Assembly: GCF_000332515.2 (NCBI RefSeq)
Contig: NZ_AOGZ02000014.1
Coordinates: 946,001 to 1,010,000, forward strand
Length of the DNA stretch: 64,000 nucleotides
Direction: 5' to 3'
Source of the DNA: Leptospira wolbachii serovar Codice str. CDC
Lineage (GTDB): Bacteria; Spirochaetota; Leptospiria; Leptospirales; Leptospiraceae
In this document: in pieces, positions 1-11,200 of the stretch
Position numbering within the stretch: the first letter of the stretch is position 1
Layout of the letters: every line of letters begins with the position of its first letter
Notes under the pieces: model-generated
Told to the model about the DNA's origin: nothing
Databases searched by the model: none
Seen by the model: only the letters and a program-made list of their open reading frames with translations
Translations under genes and position numbers: made by a program

Positions 1-3000
1 TCAAATAAAGGAACCTCTGAACTACATAAATAATTATTTTGACACCATCCAATTTCCGTAAAATCAACATTAAACGGCGCATAACCATCTTTTTTTCCAT
101 TCGTTTCCCAAACCATGAGACCTGCATTTATTTCGTTTTCCAATGAAGAATTCCAACCCACTACGGAAACATCTGGTTTTTTAGGTGTTATCGAATTAAA
201 CTTTAAAGCAGGATTCGAAAGAAAATCGGAAACAGAAGCTACCGAATAGTATTCCGTATCTGGTAAAACAATAGGAACAACCGCATGTAAACCTGAGCTA
301 TAAATATAATGTCTATTTGTTTTATTTAATCTGAAACTAGTTCGGTATTTATCGGCTAGCGACTCTCTCAAAATTACTTCTTGGCTACCTGATTCTGCAG
401 AACGGAAGTATTTCACAGACTCTCTATAAATGGATTTATTATCAGAAAACATCTCTCGACCCAGCGACTTCCCAGAAGCAAAACTTAATAAATATGTTTT
501 TTTTCCAAGATCAAATAGACCGTGAAATTCCTGTTTACCAACCATCTTCTTTTTCAATCGATCTGAATAAATTTCAAAATTGGGAATATGTTTCACATAT
601 AGTTCGTTATTTGAAAATCGACTGGAAGTAAAACGAAAGATTTCCCTTGCAACTGCTAAGTCAAAAAAACTCTCGGAACTATTCTTTTCCAAGCTCTGTT
701 GCAAAAGAAAATGGAACAGAAACTCATACTCTTCCCGAAGTTCTGGACTCAAGAACTCTCCGCGGTATTTTTTATTAAATTCATTCAAAAGCGAAATATA
801 TTCATCCGGTTTTTTGGACTTAGCTATCTGAAAGAATTTTAAAAACGGATTTGAAAGAGATGCAGTCGAAGATTGATTTTTAAGATAATCGCGCTTCCAT
901 TTAAAATCATTCCATCTTTCCTGCCAAAAGCGATTCCCGTCACCTAACTCTTTGTCCATGGATTGTATTTTTGACACTAATGAATCTGCCATTTCCCATT
1001 CCCCGCGAAGTAACAATGCTTTTGCGAGTTCCAATCTAAAGAATAAAGTGCGGTAATTACGTCCCTCTTTCAATTCTTCAGAAACCAAAAGTTCAATCAA
1101 AGAATTTACTTCTTGGTTTTTTTGAAAAGGAACAGAACTCAATAGTAAATGAAAGAACAATGTCCGATTTAAGTGAGATAGTTTTGTAAGCACCGACTCA
1201 CCACTTGTCAAGTATTCAGGAGTTAATGACATTGACTCAAAGTAACCAGTTTGGAGTTGCTCTTTCCAGGCGGAGTACAATCTCAATCGATAGGAATCAT
1301 AAATAGAATCCGAATACCCAAATTTCGTAAAATCGCGCGAAAGCACTTTATCATCGAAATTTTTCCAATCTTTTTTAAACCCATAATTGTATGCAGAAGT
1401 AGAGGTAAGTGGCGTTAAGTAAATCTCCTTATCACCTAATAAAAATCCTTTATGAAAGTACAATTCCAAAACACGATTTTTAACGACAGTTTTCTCTTTC
1501 GGAGTTTTTGCGAGTCGAGTGAGTTTATTTGTTTCCGCTTCTGCTTCATAAAACAAATAATTCTGAATGTACAAAGAACCCAATCGATATGCTTGCAAAA
1601 AAGGATCTTCCTTTGTTTCCACTTTGGATCGGAGATCGTTTTTTGCGGCGATATCTTTTACATTTCCATTACGTAGTTGGAAATAAAAATCCAATGCACC
1701 TAAATAAGAATCTCCATCGTCGCCGATAAAATCAGAAGAATTATATTTACAATCCTCTCTGTCCTTTGAAGAAAGACAGGAAACCAAATACTCATAACGG
1801 ATTTGATTTTGAAAAGAAGACTTCGCATACTTTGTCCAAAGCGGTTTAAAAATAGATTTCCGTGGAACATTTGGGAATATTTCCGTTTTTAACTTTGCTA
1901 ACTTCAACTCAAGGGCTGGCAATGGATCATCTTCATCATCTAACAAAGTCGATGCTGTATAATAATTTTCGTATGCATCTATAAATTCTTTGGATTTTTC
2001 CTTTTGAAAACCAACACTAATAAACTCGTTTGCTTTTTCCCTTAATCCATTTTTTGAAACAGAAAACTCTTTCCAATTACCAATCAACAAACGATCCTGA
2101 TCCCCTGCAAAAAGATCTAATCGCATCGAAGAATAATCTTCCTTTTTTTGGGATTGATAAGAAACAATATTCTGGATTCGTTTAGATCGCAGAACTTCAT
2201 ACAATTTGCTGATCAAATTCCATTGTTTTTGTGTATTGAAGTTGGAATCTTCCAACCCTATCACTGAAATTTCAGATCCGCTTCCTTGAAAAATTTCTCG
2301 AAGTGGGAAAATATAAGATTTTTCATCCCCAAACAAACTGGTTTGTTTGTCGAGAGAACGATTCGTTACCAAATAATCTGTATCATACAGATAAACACCC
2401 AAGTTTCCAGCAGGTAGTGTGCGAACATTTTTATCTTGTTTATTTTTCTCATTTTCTCCATAAACCGTTACCCACTTTAACCGGCGTTCATTTCTTTCGG
2501 GAAACAACTCATTATGGTTTCTATCAAAAAGAAGGACAGGCGAAGAATTTTTTTTATGATATTCTTTAACAACAGATCTAACCAAACCGCCGCTAACTTT
2601 AGGCCCGATGATTTGTATTGTAGGGGAAAGTCCGGTAAGTTTCGGTATACAATCACTAATTTCATTAATGGATTTACAAGTTGCTGTTTGAAGTTTACCT
2701 TGTTGGAGATGAAAGAAAAATAAAGATTCATTGGTCGGGTATAACCCAATCCATCCATCGGAAAACTCATCTTTTGTAGGTCTTTTAGGTTCTAAAAAAG
2801 CCGAACGTTCCGGTGATACATTCTTAAGTTTCTCTATAATTCCATCCAAATTCTGAATCTCATTTATCTGCTGTTTTAGTGAAGTAGTTACTGGCTCACG
2901 TTTCAAAGCTTTTTCAGAAATAACGTTTGTCAGTTTACGATACCCCTTTACCCACTTCATTAAATCCTGGTAATATAAATTTGATTTCGAATCTTCAAAT

Positions 3001-6000
3001 TCAAACTGAGCAGATATCAAATCACGAAACAGCTCCAAACTTCTGAAATTTTCCCAATGATTGACAAGATTCTTTGTCTGATTGGATGTTAAGTGGACTT
3101 CCGAATACGATTCTAAAAAATCAACCAATCGATGTTTCGGAGAAAAAAGTCGGACACTAAGATTAGTTTGATAGGTTTGAATTGCCTCTTTACCGTAAGT
3201 TAAGTAATTTGCATTTTTTTCTGACCTACTTTGAAGTTGTCCCCATTTAAATCTCTGCGCATTGGCCCAGAACATCTCTTCATCCAAACGGAATTCATAA
3301 GCAAGTTCCGATGCTTCTTTCCATTTTTTTTCAGCCATGTAACTGTCGCCTAGCTTCATATAAACGGTATACAAATTCAGCTGGATTCTAACTCTCATTT
3401 GGCGAGAAATCGGGTCACTAGAAAGACCAATAACTCGGGGATCGACAAGACCTGGGTTTTCCAATATTTCAGCCGCTTTTGCTAGAGTTAAGTGATAGTC
3501 TTTCTCTTCTTTTTCCAAAAGAAGAGAGGAATAATACAGGGCTGTTCCGTAGACAATATCAAACTTTGGATTTTCGATTCTAAAACGATTATCACAAGAA
3601 TCTTTAGTTTCGGAGCAATTAGATGTTCCCTTTTTTTTCCAAAGGTCTAACTGCTCGAAAAATTGTTTCAATAAGATTTGTTTGGTATCAAATTGAAATT
3701 CAGAAGACTCTTGCAGCGAAAATATAGAATATGCATAGTTTTGAAATAAATTTTCAAGACCTTTGTTTGAAGGGTTTTCCAAAAGAATGTCAGCTAATTC
3801 TTTATAATGGTTAACTGCTTCCACTGGTAATAGGCTTCTTTGGTAAATTTGTGCTTCTACTTGTCTGGACTTTGCTAGAATGTTTTTACCAATGATGGTA
3901 TCATCCAAATCTTTCGAGGTGATCAATTTATTTCTTGCCTGTATCTCAGATAATGCTGCCGAATACTCTTCTTGTTCAATATGGTTTTCAATCCGTATTC
4001 CCAATGTTAGGAGGTATTTAAAATCATTTGGAAACTCACCAGGGAATCGACCGTCTCCAATAACCCGTAAATTATCTCCAAAAATAATGTTCCAAAAACT
4101 CCATTTTCTGTATCGTTGCAAAATCGAATCTGGGTTGGACTTATATTCTGCTTCTGCCGAATTTAGCATTTGATAGGAATCGCGGAAACGACCACTTTTC
4201 TGAAATGCAATCGCTAGATAATTTGCTAAATTCACAGGACTTATAAATTTTACATCTTTGTTGTAAGCTATTGCCGTTTGAAAAGACGAAATTGCTTCTT
4301 CAAAATTTCCAAATTCTAATTCCGAAAGGCCTTTCAAAGAGAACAATAATGCCAATTTAGAACGTATTTCATTCAACTTACTCGAAGAAATCGAATTCGG
4401 ATCAGAAGCATATTCATTTACAGATTGGTAATATTCATTTTTAAAATATATATCGATGGATTTTGAAAATTGTTCTGATGCCTTTTTATATTGGCCTTGA
4501 TAAATCAAAGATTTACCATAATTAAAACGATAGATAGCTTCCTGTTTATATCCTTCAAATTGATTTTTAACGGAAAGATAAACTGAAACATCTTCTACTT
4601 TACGATAACTTTCATTGGCTTTCGGGAAATTACTTAATAGGAAGTAGTTATTTCCTAAATTCAGATTCAAATCAGATATTACTTTACGATCTCGGTAATC
4701 TTCTCCTAAAAATACCAGGATTTGATTATAAAGCTCAATATTAGCCTCTAAGTTTTTATCAGGAAAATATTTTTTATAAAGATCTTCATAAACTTCAGAA
4801 TCAATTTTTCCAGATTTTGTATTTTTCTGCATTTTGATTAAATCAACATACTGATACAACCATCCAAGTAACTGATAAGCATCGTAATGAGTTGGATCAG
4901 CATAAATAATCCAACGAAGTTCCAATTCGGCTCTCTTAAAATTTTCTAAAATTTCTGTCTTACGTGCATCTGTCATTGTGCCTGTAGAATAATAATAAGA
5001 CTCGAAAGTTACATATTTATTGATGAGATAATAAGAGTATCCATAGAGTGTTGCAAGGTCCAAATATGGCCTCGCACGAGGAACTGCTTGTTTATAATAA
5101 AGTTCGGTCCAACTAAGAGCTTTTTCAGACAACACTTCGATTTTTTCAAAATCTTTAATATCAACGACACCACGGAGAAGTTCGTTGTCAGTGATGATAG
5201 AAGTTACACCTGATAAATTTCCAACAACATTCAATTTATCCTTACTCAAGATGTTTAGTTGATTTAAAAGTGCACGTTCTTCCTCTTCACGAATCTTTTT
5301 TCCAAAACGAAAAATTGTATCAACCATCTTACGTTGGTAGTAGATTGCGTATTCTTTATAAAGAGAGTCTAAATATAAGTTCCTTGTTTTCACTAGGAAC
5401 ATGTTTTGGTTGTTAAAAAAATAATGAAAAGACGATTGTAACAAGTCGCCAATCCGTTCAAACTCAACCGCTTTATTTTCAAAATAAAAAAATGCGCTCT
5501 GGATATCTTCTTCACCCAAATCAACACCGAGTATGGGATCATAAAATTCCAAATAGATTTTTAAATTACGAAGTGCATCTGTAGTATTGCCAGTTGACTT
5601 TTGATTATAATACTTCAATAAATTTGCACGTAACAAAATGGGAGTTTTATATTCCGCAATAAACGTTGGAGTTTCGAAAACTGAAGGTTTTCCAGGAGGT
5701 TCCAAATCGATGTTAATCGGGATAGGGATTATTGAATCGAGGATTTCATTGGATTCGTTAAATTTGCGTAGGTCTGATAGCGCCTTTGCTTTCAGGTACT
5801 TCAAAGTGATTGTAAACTGTGGAACCTGCTTAGCAGCCGAATCTGACAAGATAACGTTTAAGTGCGAAACAAGAGTTTCGCTATTCCGGTTTTCTGAGAC
5901 TTTTTGAATTACATCTTCCAAAAGGTAGCGAAGATCTCTTTTGTGATCATTTGAAAATGTAACAGACGGATTAGACAAATATCTACTTTTTTCCTTTTCC

Positions 6001-7631
6001 CATCCTTCAATCATTTCCTGGTATAATGATGATAGTTTCAAAGAATCCGACTTAAATTCATAGCCACCTAATCTTCGTTTAATTTCATCAATCTGGTGGT
6101 AGTCCGGAAACCTTTGGTAAATTAGCCTTAATGACTCAAAAGCAAGTGTATCTTTTTTTTCTTTTTCTAACTCATCCACATAGAGATGATACAACATTGC
6201 TTCTGCATCTTTTGTCCATTTGGTCGGTGGGACCGATTGTATTTCATATATAAAATTAAACTTTTTATCCGATCGTTTTGATTCTTCCCACTGCGCCAAT
6301 AGCAGTGCAAAATAATTTTTATTACCTTCTGCTCTCAGTCGATTTCGATAGGATTCTAAAAATGTCCTTGCTTCCTCTCGTTTTCCAACTCGCAGAAGCG
6401 ACGAATACTTCAAAACAGAAACTCTTGCAGAGTAAATCGGAAACAAAGGATCCTCCGAATAAAACAACTCTACTGAATCTAAAGCCAAAAAGTATGCCTC
6501 TAAACTTTGTCCACTAGTAAAGGTTTTTGCATATTGATACTGCTCTCGGATGTTTGGTTGTTTGGGGATAGCTCCGTTTTCGGGAATAAAATAGATATTA
6601 ATTGCATTGAAATACGAGGCAGAAAAAAGTATTGAACCCCCGTTAAAGTGAGAGTAACGAACATCGAAATTAGACGTTTCACCAGAGGATAAAATCCTCT
6701 CCTCACCAGACTCCATATTCATCATAACAAGTATGCTATGATCCCTTTCATCTAATTTTCCATTTTGGTTTGTGTCTTTTCGGATCGAAGCATAATACAA
6801 ATTCTTCGATTTTGAATCAACCGTAGGAGAATAATCAAGATAGGTATTTGTTGTTATCCTTTGAATTACGGAACTAGTGAGATTAATACTATAAATTTCT
6901 CCCTTGGGCTCTTCAAAGTAAGAAATAAAATATACTGTCTTCCCGTCTGAAGAAACATACGGTGACGTAGCACCCTTAGAAGTAATCTGAACCACTTGAT
7001 TTGGATTTTCCAATTTCAATGCACAAAGATTTGGCAAACCCGGTGTAAACCTATCAGAAATAAAATAAATTGTTTCGCCGTCTGCAGACCAAACTGGATC
7101 AGTATCAATAATTCCTTTTGTATATTCACCTTTTTTATCTGGTTTGTTTGTCAAATTGATAAACTCATCATCAATAAAACGATTCCCTTTGAGTAACTCG
7201 CGAGTCCATTCCTCGATATCCATTGGCAAAAGAATCAAATCACCTTCTGAATCAAATTCTTCAGATACAAAAACCAAATATTTTCCATTAGGAGAAATGG
7301 AAGGTTTTGTTTCTGAAAATGGATGATTGGTTACCGGTACTACAACCGAACTTTTTAAATCACGAAACCAAATATCAAAATTTCCTTTTTGGTCAGTAGC
7401 ATAAAATAAATACCTCCCATCTTTAGTCGTCGAGTTATAGATATTATTTCCACGTTGAACAGTTAGAGGAAAAGGCTTCGATTGAGTTGGAGAAAAATAA
7501 TTTTTTGAAATTGCCGAATAGTCAAAATCGACATTCGTCATTTTAACATTTTTCTGAAACAAAACGCACTGGAAGAAAACAAATGGGAAGAGAATGATGA
7601 AGGAAAAAGGAAACCGCATGGAAGGTTTCAT
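1..7631 (-). CDS. Giant lipoprotein: TolB-like propeller, TPR solenoid and CHAT-like segments (3' end outside window)
   Basis: An uninterrupted minus-strand frame runs from ATG at 7631 off the left edge, so at least 2,543 residues. The start overlaps the upstream stop (ATGA). Residues 1-22 form a lipoprotein signal ending PFVFFQC. Residues about 45-230 read as TolB/PD40-type propeller repeats (for example YLFYATDQKGNFDIW). Residues about 270-1560 and 1840-2290 are helical, TPR-like, with recurrent Y, A and L/F positions. A segment near residues 1600-1830 (starts GWIGLYPTNESLFFF) and another from about 2390 to the edge (GLHAVVPIVLP, YSVASVSDFL) resemble CHAT peptidase folds; the first has no obvious catalytic His-Cys pair, and the second is cut before that region would appear. 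CHAT is an inference from pattern. It is the last visible gene of a probable operon with a small lipoprotein and an AsmA-like protein, and probably sits on the periplasmic or outer-membrane side. Confidence 0.75.
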   Translation of the reverse strand, partial: MKPSMRFPFSFIILFPFVFFQCVLFQKNVKMTNVDFDYSAISKNYFSPTQSKPFPLTVQRGNNIYNSTTKDGRYLFYATDQKGNFDIWFRDLKSSVVVPVTNHPFSETKPSISPNGKYLVFVSEEFDSEGDLILLPMDIEEWTRELLKGNRFIDDEFINLTNKPDKKGEYTKGIIDTDPVWSADGETIYFISDRFTPGLPNLCALKLENPNQVVQITSKGATSPYVSSDGKTVYFISYFEEPKGEIYSINLTSSVIQRITTNTYLDYSPTVDSKSKNLYYASIRKDTNQNGKLDERDHSILVMMNMESGEERILSSGETSNFDVRYSHFNGGSILFSASYFNAINIYFIPENGAIPKQPNIREQYQYAKTFTSGQSLEAYFLALDSVELFYSEDPLFPIYSARVSVLKYSSLLRVGKREEARTFLESYRNRLRAEGNKNYFALLLAQWEESKRSDKKFNFIYEIQSVPPTKWTKDAEAMLYHLYVDELEKEKKDTLAFESLRLIYQRFPDYHQIDEIKRRLGGYEFKSDSLKLSSLYQEMIEGWEKEKSRYLSNPSVTFSNDHKRDLRYLLEDVIQKVSENRNSETLVSHLNVILSDSAAKQVPQFTITLKYLKAKALSDLRKFNESNEILDSIIPIPINIDLEPPGKPSVFETPTFIAEYKTPILLRANLLKYYNQKSTGNTTDALRNLKIYLEFYDPILGVDLGEEDIQSAFFYFENKAVEFERIGDLLQSSFHYFFNNQNMFLVKTRNLYLDSLYKEYAIYYQRKMVDTIFRFGKKIREEEERALLNQLNILSKDKLNVVGNLSGVTSIITDNELLRGVVDIKDFEKIEVLSEKALSWTELYYKQAVPRARPYLDLATLYGYSYYLINKYVTFESYYYSTGTMTDARKTEILENFKRAELELRWIIYADPTHYDAYQLLGWLYQYVDLIKMQKNTKSGKIDSEVYEDLYKKYFPDKNLEANIELYNQILVFLGEDYRDRKVISDLNLNLGNNYFLLSNFPKANESYRKVEDVSVYLSVKNQFEGYKQEAIYRFNYGKSLIYQGQYKKASEQFSKSIDIYFKNEYYQSVNEYASDPNSISSSKLNEIRSKLALLFSLKGLSELEFGNFEEAISSFQTAIAYNKDVKFISPVNLANYLAIAFQKSGRFRDSYQMLNSAEAEYKSNPDSILQRYRKWSFWNIIFGDNLRVIGDGRFPGEFPNDFKYLLTLGIRIENHIEQEEYSAALSEIQARNKLITSKDLDDTIIGKNILAKSRQVEAQIYQRSLLPVEAVNHYKELADILLENPSNKGLENLFQNYAYSIFSLQESSEFQFDTKQILLKQFFEQLDLWKKKGTSNCSETKDSCDNRFRIENPKFDIVYGTALYYSSLLLEKEEKDYHLTLAKAAEILENPGLVDPRVIGLSSDPISRQMRVRIQLNLYTVYMKLGDSYMAEKKWKEASELAYEFRLDEEMFWANAQRFKWGQLQSRSEKNANYLTYGKEAIQTYQTNLSVRLFSPKHRLVDFLESYSEVHLTSNQTKNLVNHWENFRSLELFRDLISAQFEFEDSKSNLYYQDLMKWVKGYRKLTNVISEKALKREPVTTSLKQQINEIQNLDGIIEKLKNVSPERSAFLEPKRPTKDEFSDGWIGLYPTNESLFFFHLQQGKLQTATCKSINEISDCIPKLTGLSPTIQIIGPKVSGGLVRSVVKEYHKKNSSPVLLFDRNHNELFPERNERRLKWVTVYGENEKNKQDKNVRTLPAGNLGVYLYDTDYLVTNRSLDKQTSLFGDEKSYIFPLREIFQGSGSEISVIGLEDSNFNTQKQWNLISKLYEVLRSKRIQNIVSYQSQKKEDYSSMRLDLFAGDQDRLLIGNWKEFSVSKNGLREKANEFISVGFQKEKSKEFIDAYENYYTASTLLDDEDDPLPALELKLAKLKTEIFPNVPRKSIFKPLWTKYAKSSFQNQIRYEYLVSCLSSKDREDCKYNSSDFIGDDGDSYLGALDFYFQLRNGNVKDIAAKNDLRSKVETKEDPFLQAYRLGSLYIQNYLFYEAEAETNKLTRLAKTPKEKTVVKNRVLELYFHKGFLLGDKEIYLTPLTSTSAYNYGFKKDWKNFDDKVLSRDFTKFGYSDSIYDSYRLRLYSAWKEQLQTGYFESMSLTPEYLTSGESVLTKLSHLNRTLFFHLLLSSVPFQKNQEVNSLIELLVSEELKEGRNYRTLFFRLELAKALLLRGEWEMADSLVSKIQSMDKELGDGNRFWQERWNDFKWKRDYLKNQSSTASLSNPFLKFFQIAKSKKPDEYISLLNEFNKKYRGEFLSPELREEYEFLFHFLLQQSLEKNSSESFFDLAVAREIFRFTSSRFSNNELYVKHIPNFEIYSDRLKKKMVGKQEFHGLFDLGKKTYLLSFASGKSLGREMFSDNKSIYRESVKYFRSAESGSQEVILRESLADKYRTSFRLNKTNRHYIYSSGLHAVVPIVLPDTEYYSVASVSDFLSNPALKFNSITPKKPDVSVVGWNSSLENEINAGLMVWETNGKKDGYAPFNVDFTEIGWCQNNYLCSSEVPLF

Positions 7632-8215
7632 TGTAACTTCTCCCATCTGCCAGCGGTCGTTTCAAAATATTCTCCTGCGGATACCGATTTATAATATTCT
7701 TCAATTAAAGACTGTTTGTATTTGAGTATTTCTTCGTCTTTTTTACCTTTTTTCTTTTGATTCAAAGCCTCTTTTTCCCAAATTGTCTTTCTTGATTCAT
7801 TCAAATAAACAATTACATCTTCCACCCGTTTTCGTTTGGCAGGGATTTCATACTGAGCAAAGGTAGGCAATCCAAATGCTAATGGATTTAGTTTAATAAA
7901 ACCAACCGGAGTTTCTCCAACAATCCCGTGCATTTTGTACTGTTTAACTTCAGGCATTAAATAATTTAAACGAATTCTATGCGCCCTAATTTCAGGATCC
8001 TGATCATCTGATGCTGATTTTTCACGATTGGATCTTCCATTTGATGAAGACTGAATGGACGCGATCATCCAACCCTCTTTCTCCAACTCCCTATCTTCAC
8101 CTACCATTTGTTTTTCGGCTGCTGTCTGCGCATTGGTAATTGTAATCGGCGGAACCTTTAAATCGACGATGGATTTACATCCCATTACTAGGAATAAAAA
8201 TATAAGACGTTTCAT
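7628..8215 (-). CDS. Small conserved lipoprotein, function unknown
   Basis: A 195-residue protein. The start is ATG at 8215, preceded by GAGG at proper spacing; a longer frame to 8257 adds 14 residues before the signal sequence and overlaps the upstream gene. The N-terminus MKRLIFLFLVMGCKS is a lipoprotein signal with Cys at residue 12. The mature part is polar and charged, with a low-complexity S/N/R/D stretch near residues 65-85 and a Lys-rich helix (EALNQKKKGKKDEE) near the C-terminus. I recognise no domain. The stop overlaps the ATG of the giant lipoprotein by 4 nt and the gene begins 7 nt after the AsmA-like gene, so all three are probably co-transcribed and this lipoprotein is a candidate partner of the giant one. 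Confidence 0.8.
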   Translation of the reverse strand: MKRLIFLFLVMGCKSIVDLKVPPITITNAQTAAEKQMVGEDRELEKEGWMIASIQSSSNGRSNREKSASDDQDPEIRAHRIRLNYLMPEVKQYKMHGIVGETPVGFIKLNPLAFGLPTFAQYEIPAKRKRVEDVIVYLNESRKTIWEKEALNQKKKGKKDEEILKYKQSLIEEYYKSVSAGEYFETTAGRWEKLQ

Positions 8216-8222
8216 AAATACC

Positions 8223-11200
8223 TCACTCTTGGTATGTTTGGATTTCGCTTTGCGCACGTTTCAAAAAATTGGCAAGTGGCATTCGTTGTTGTGAAATTTT
8301 ACCATCTTCTAAGTTAATCAACAAAGACAATAATGATCGGTTAAAATATACATCTGCATAAACTAGACCCTTGGACAAAGAAACGTCTATTTTATTAATC
8401 GAGTAGCTATCTGTTATGCGATCAATTAGAAAGTTTTGAGGAGATATAACATTCAAAGCGCTTTTCCCAAAATCACGGCCTATCTGGAAGATCGAAAAGA
8501 AAAGATCCAAATTGGCAACAGGTTCACTCAAATCTCGAACGGAAATATTTAGATCCGCTTTTAATTTTCCATCATCAATTTTATCTCTGACTTTTGGAGC
8601 CATCAATTGTTTTAAATCAATATCTCTGATGAGAAAGTTTCCACGAAACTCCATAGATTTAGGATCCAAATTTCCTAAATTAAAAATCATATTTTTCCCT
8701 AAAACCAATCCATCCAAAGAATAAGATCGTAAGGATTCAATGTTCGCATAATTTTCTTTATACTCGATAAACGCAGTAAGACCCGGTGTGTCTTTTTGTC
8801 GTTTTACATACTCAAAAGGTAGGTTAGGAATATTAGGATGAGTTCCAAGGACTTGTCCAATGGTTAAGTTAGGCGGGTTGTTTCGGCCGTAGTTTTTTAT
8901 AAATATGGATTTATCACCCACTATCAAACTATCTTCGCTTTCCCGCGCTAAATTGTGTTGGATGGGAATTTTTGCAATGACTTCCTCCAAAAGATATGCC
9001 TGGCAATGTTCCCCAGGACACTTCTGGTTGTTATACGATATCACGGGAACTTTTGAATGGAATTCACCATTGATATCATAATCACGAATTGATAAGTTTA
9101 AACCCAAGTCGCCTTGAAAACTAAGCCCCTTGGCCAAATACTGTTTCGTTGCAGATACCAAACCAAATGTTAGATCCAAATTTCCAAAATAAGGACCTAA
9201 CGGTGGTTTCGGCTTTCCATTTTTATTCAACTGTCCATTTATTGCTAAGTTGAATATCCCACCAAAGGCATTCATTTTCAGAGTTCTGATTATAATTTCA
9301 TTTGTCTCTGCACCGGATAACGAAAGATCTGCTGACAATTTTAGATCTTTCATTTCCAAACCAGGTAACTCGGCATTCACCTCTGCATTAATTTTTTTGG
9401 AATTGCCCGAAGCAGAATAACGAGCATTCAATTTTAATATTGGATGGTTCCCAAGAAGATTCTGGATTGGAGAAATTTTTTCTTTTAATACTAGAGGAAG
9501 CACAAGCAAAAGATTTGGAGTGTAAATATTTAAACCTAACGGTCGTACGTTTGCAACGAGGTTTGACCCTGGTTGAACATTCCCTTTTAAATCTAACTCT
9601 AATGCTTTATTTCCCGTAATTGTCTTTTGATCTAATTTCAGATCGGAAATTTTGACTTCTGAAAGTCCGAAGGGACGATCAAATAATAAAACAGCATTTA
9701 GATCCAACCCAAGCAAAGAGGAAGGTGACCTGGAACGATCCAATTGGTATCTGAACCCATCAATTTTTGCTTTTGTTTGCAGAGACAATGTTGCAAATGA
9801 TTCACCCAATACCCCGAGATCCATCTGTAACTTTCCACCAAGTCCAGGAACATAATCACCTAATTGAAGCTTATCGACATTTAAATGAATATCCAAACCC
9901 TTGGATTCTAGATACTCACCTGATAAAGACAATGAAGCCCCATTATAATCAATATGTGAAGGCGAAATCGTTAGAGATTTTATATAAGGAAATGGTTTTT
10001 CCGCACTTAAAGGTTTAGTATCTGCTAAATTTAAATGAGAAGAGATGTCTAGTAAAGCAGAAGGAAGGGAATGGGCTTTCGATTTTCCCATCTTTAAATA
10101 CAACTGCGAAGCCTTTAATTTTAAATTAGCATTTGCATTTTTCCAGTCTCCACTTACCCCCGTTCCTTCAAGAGAAAGATCACCTGATAACTTCATTTCA
10201 GGAACAATTCCATGAAGTTGATCGATCGACCTTTGAAATGAAGTCAACTGCATATTAGACTTTCCTACAACAATAGCAACCGTGGATGTATCTTTAGAAA
10301 CATTTTGAATGGAACCGGCTAAACTCAGCCAAGATTGACCTAATACTCGAAGGTCTAGTTGATTGATACCAATTTGATCCAATTGATTATCATAATGGAT
10401 ATCAGATAACAGACGTAAGCCGAGTTGAACAGGTTTATCTCGAACTTCAAGCAGGATATCATCCTTTCCAATGTCCGTGGTAAACAAAAACATCTCTGGT
10501 GAAACAGTTCTATCCCATTCGAATCGTAAAGACATAGGAATCGTTTGTTTCCACCTTAGCTCCTTTGAATCCAAATCCAATGGAATTGGTTTGGTTGCGT
10601 TAAGAGAAAGAAGGATATGATCGATCTGGTTGACTGCTGAAAAATCAAAAGGGATGGATGTAAACCGGTTAGTCTCCAGTTCCGTTTGTAAGGATAGATC
10701 TTGGATGGAAAAAAAATGTAGGGAACCTGTATCACGTTTCAATTGAAACTCGACCGCATCCAAGTTGATATAAGCACTGGCCTGTAAGGGAAGGTAGGTT
10801 TTGATTTCCGTTAGTGGTGGTTTTGGCTCTGGAATTGGTTCCGGTATGGGGGGTTCTGACTTTTTTAAAAGGGAAGCAAAGTTCCACCGACCAGAACGTT
10901 CTTCGATTTGAAACTTAGCATTTTGGAGACCAATTTCAGAAATTTTGATTTTTCCGAAAACTAGGAGAGGAAGGTTGTAACGAAGACGAATCTGTTTTGC
11001 TTCTGCCAAAGGAACCTTTTCAAAAGGAAACCCTGGGTAGAGCCGAAAGTCATTGATCTCAATTCCAAAAAAAAGAGAGAAAGACCCAAAATTTCCCTCC
11101 ATTCTTCCCATAGTAAAATGAGATACTAGTTTGGGAACCAGTAGGTCTGCGGTAAATGCATTGAATACAGATTTATAAAGTAGAAAAAGGACTAGGAGTC

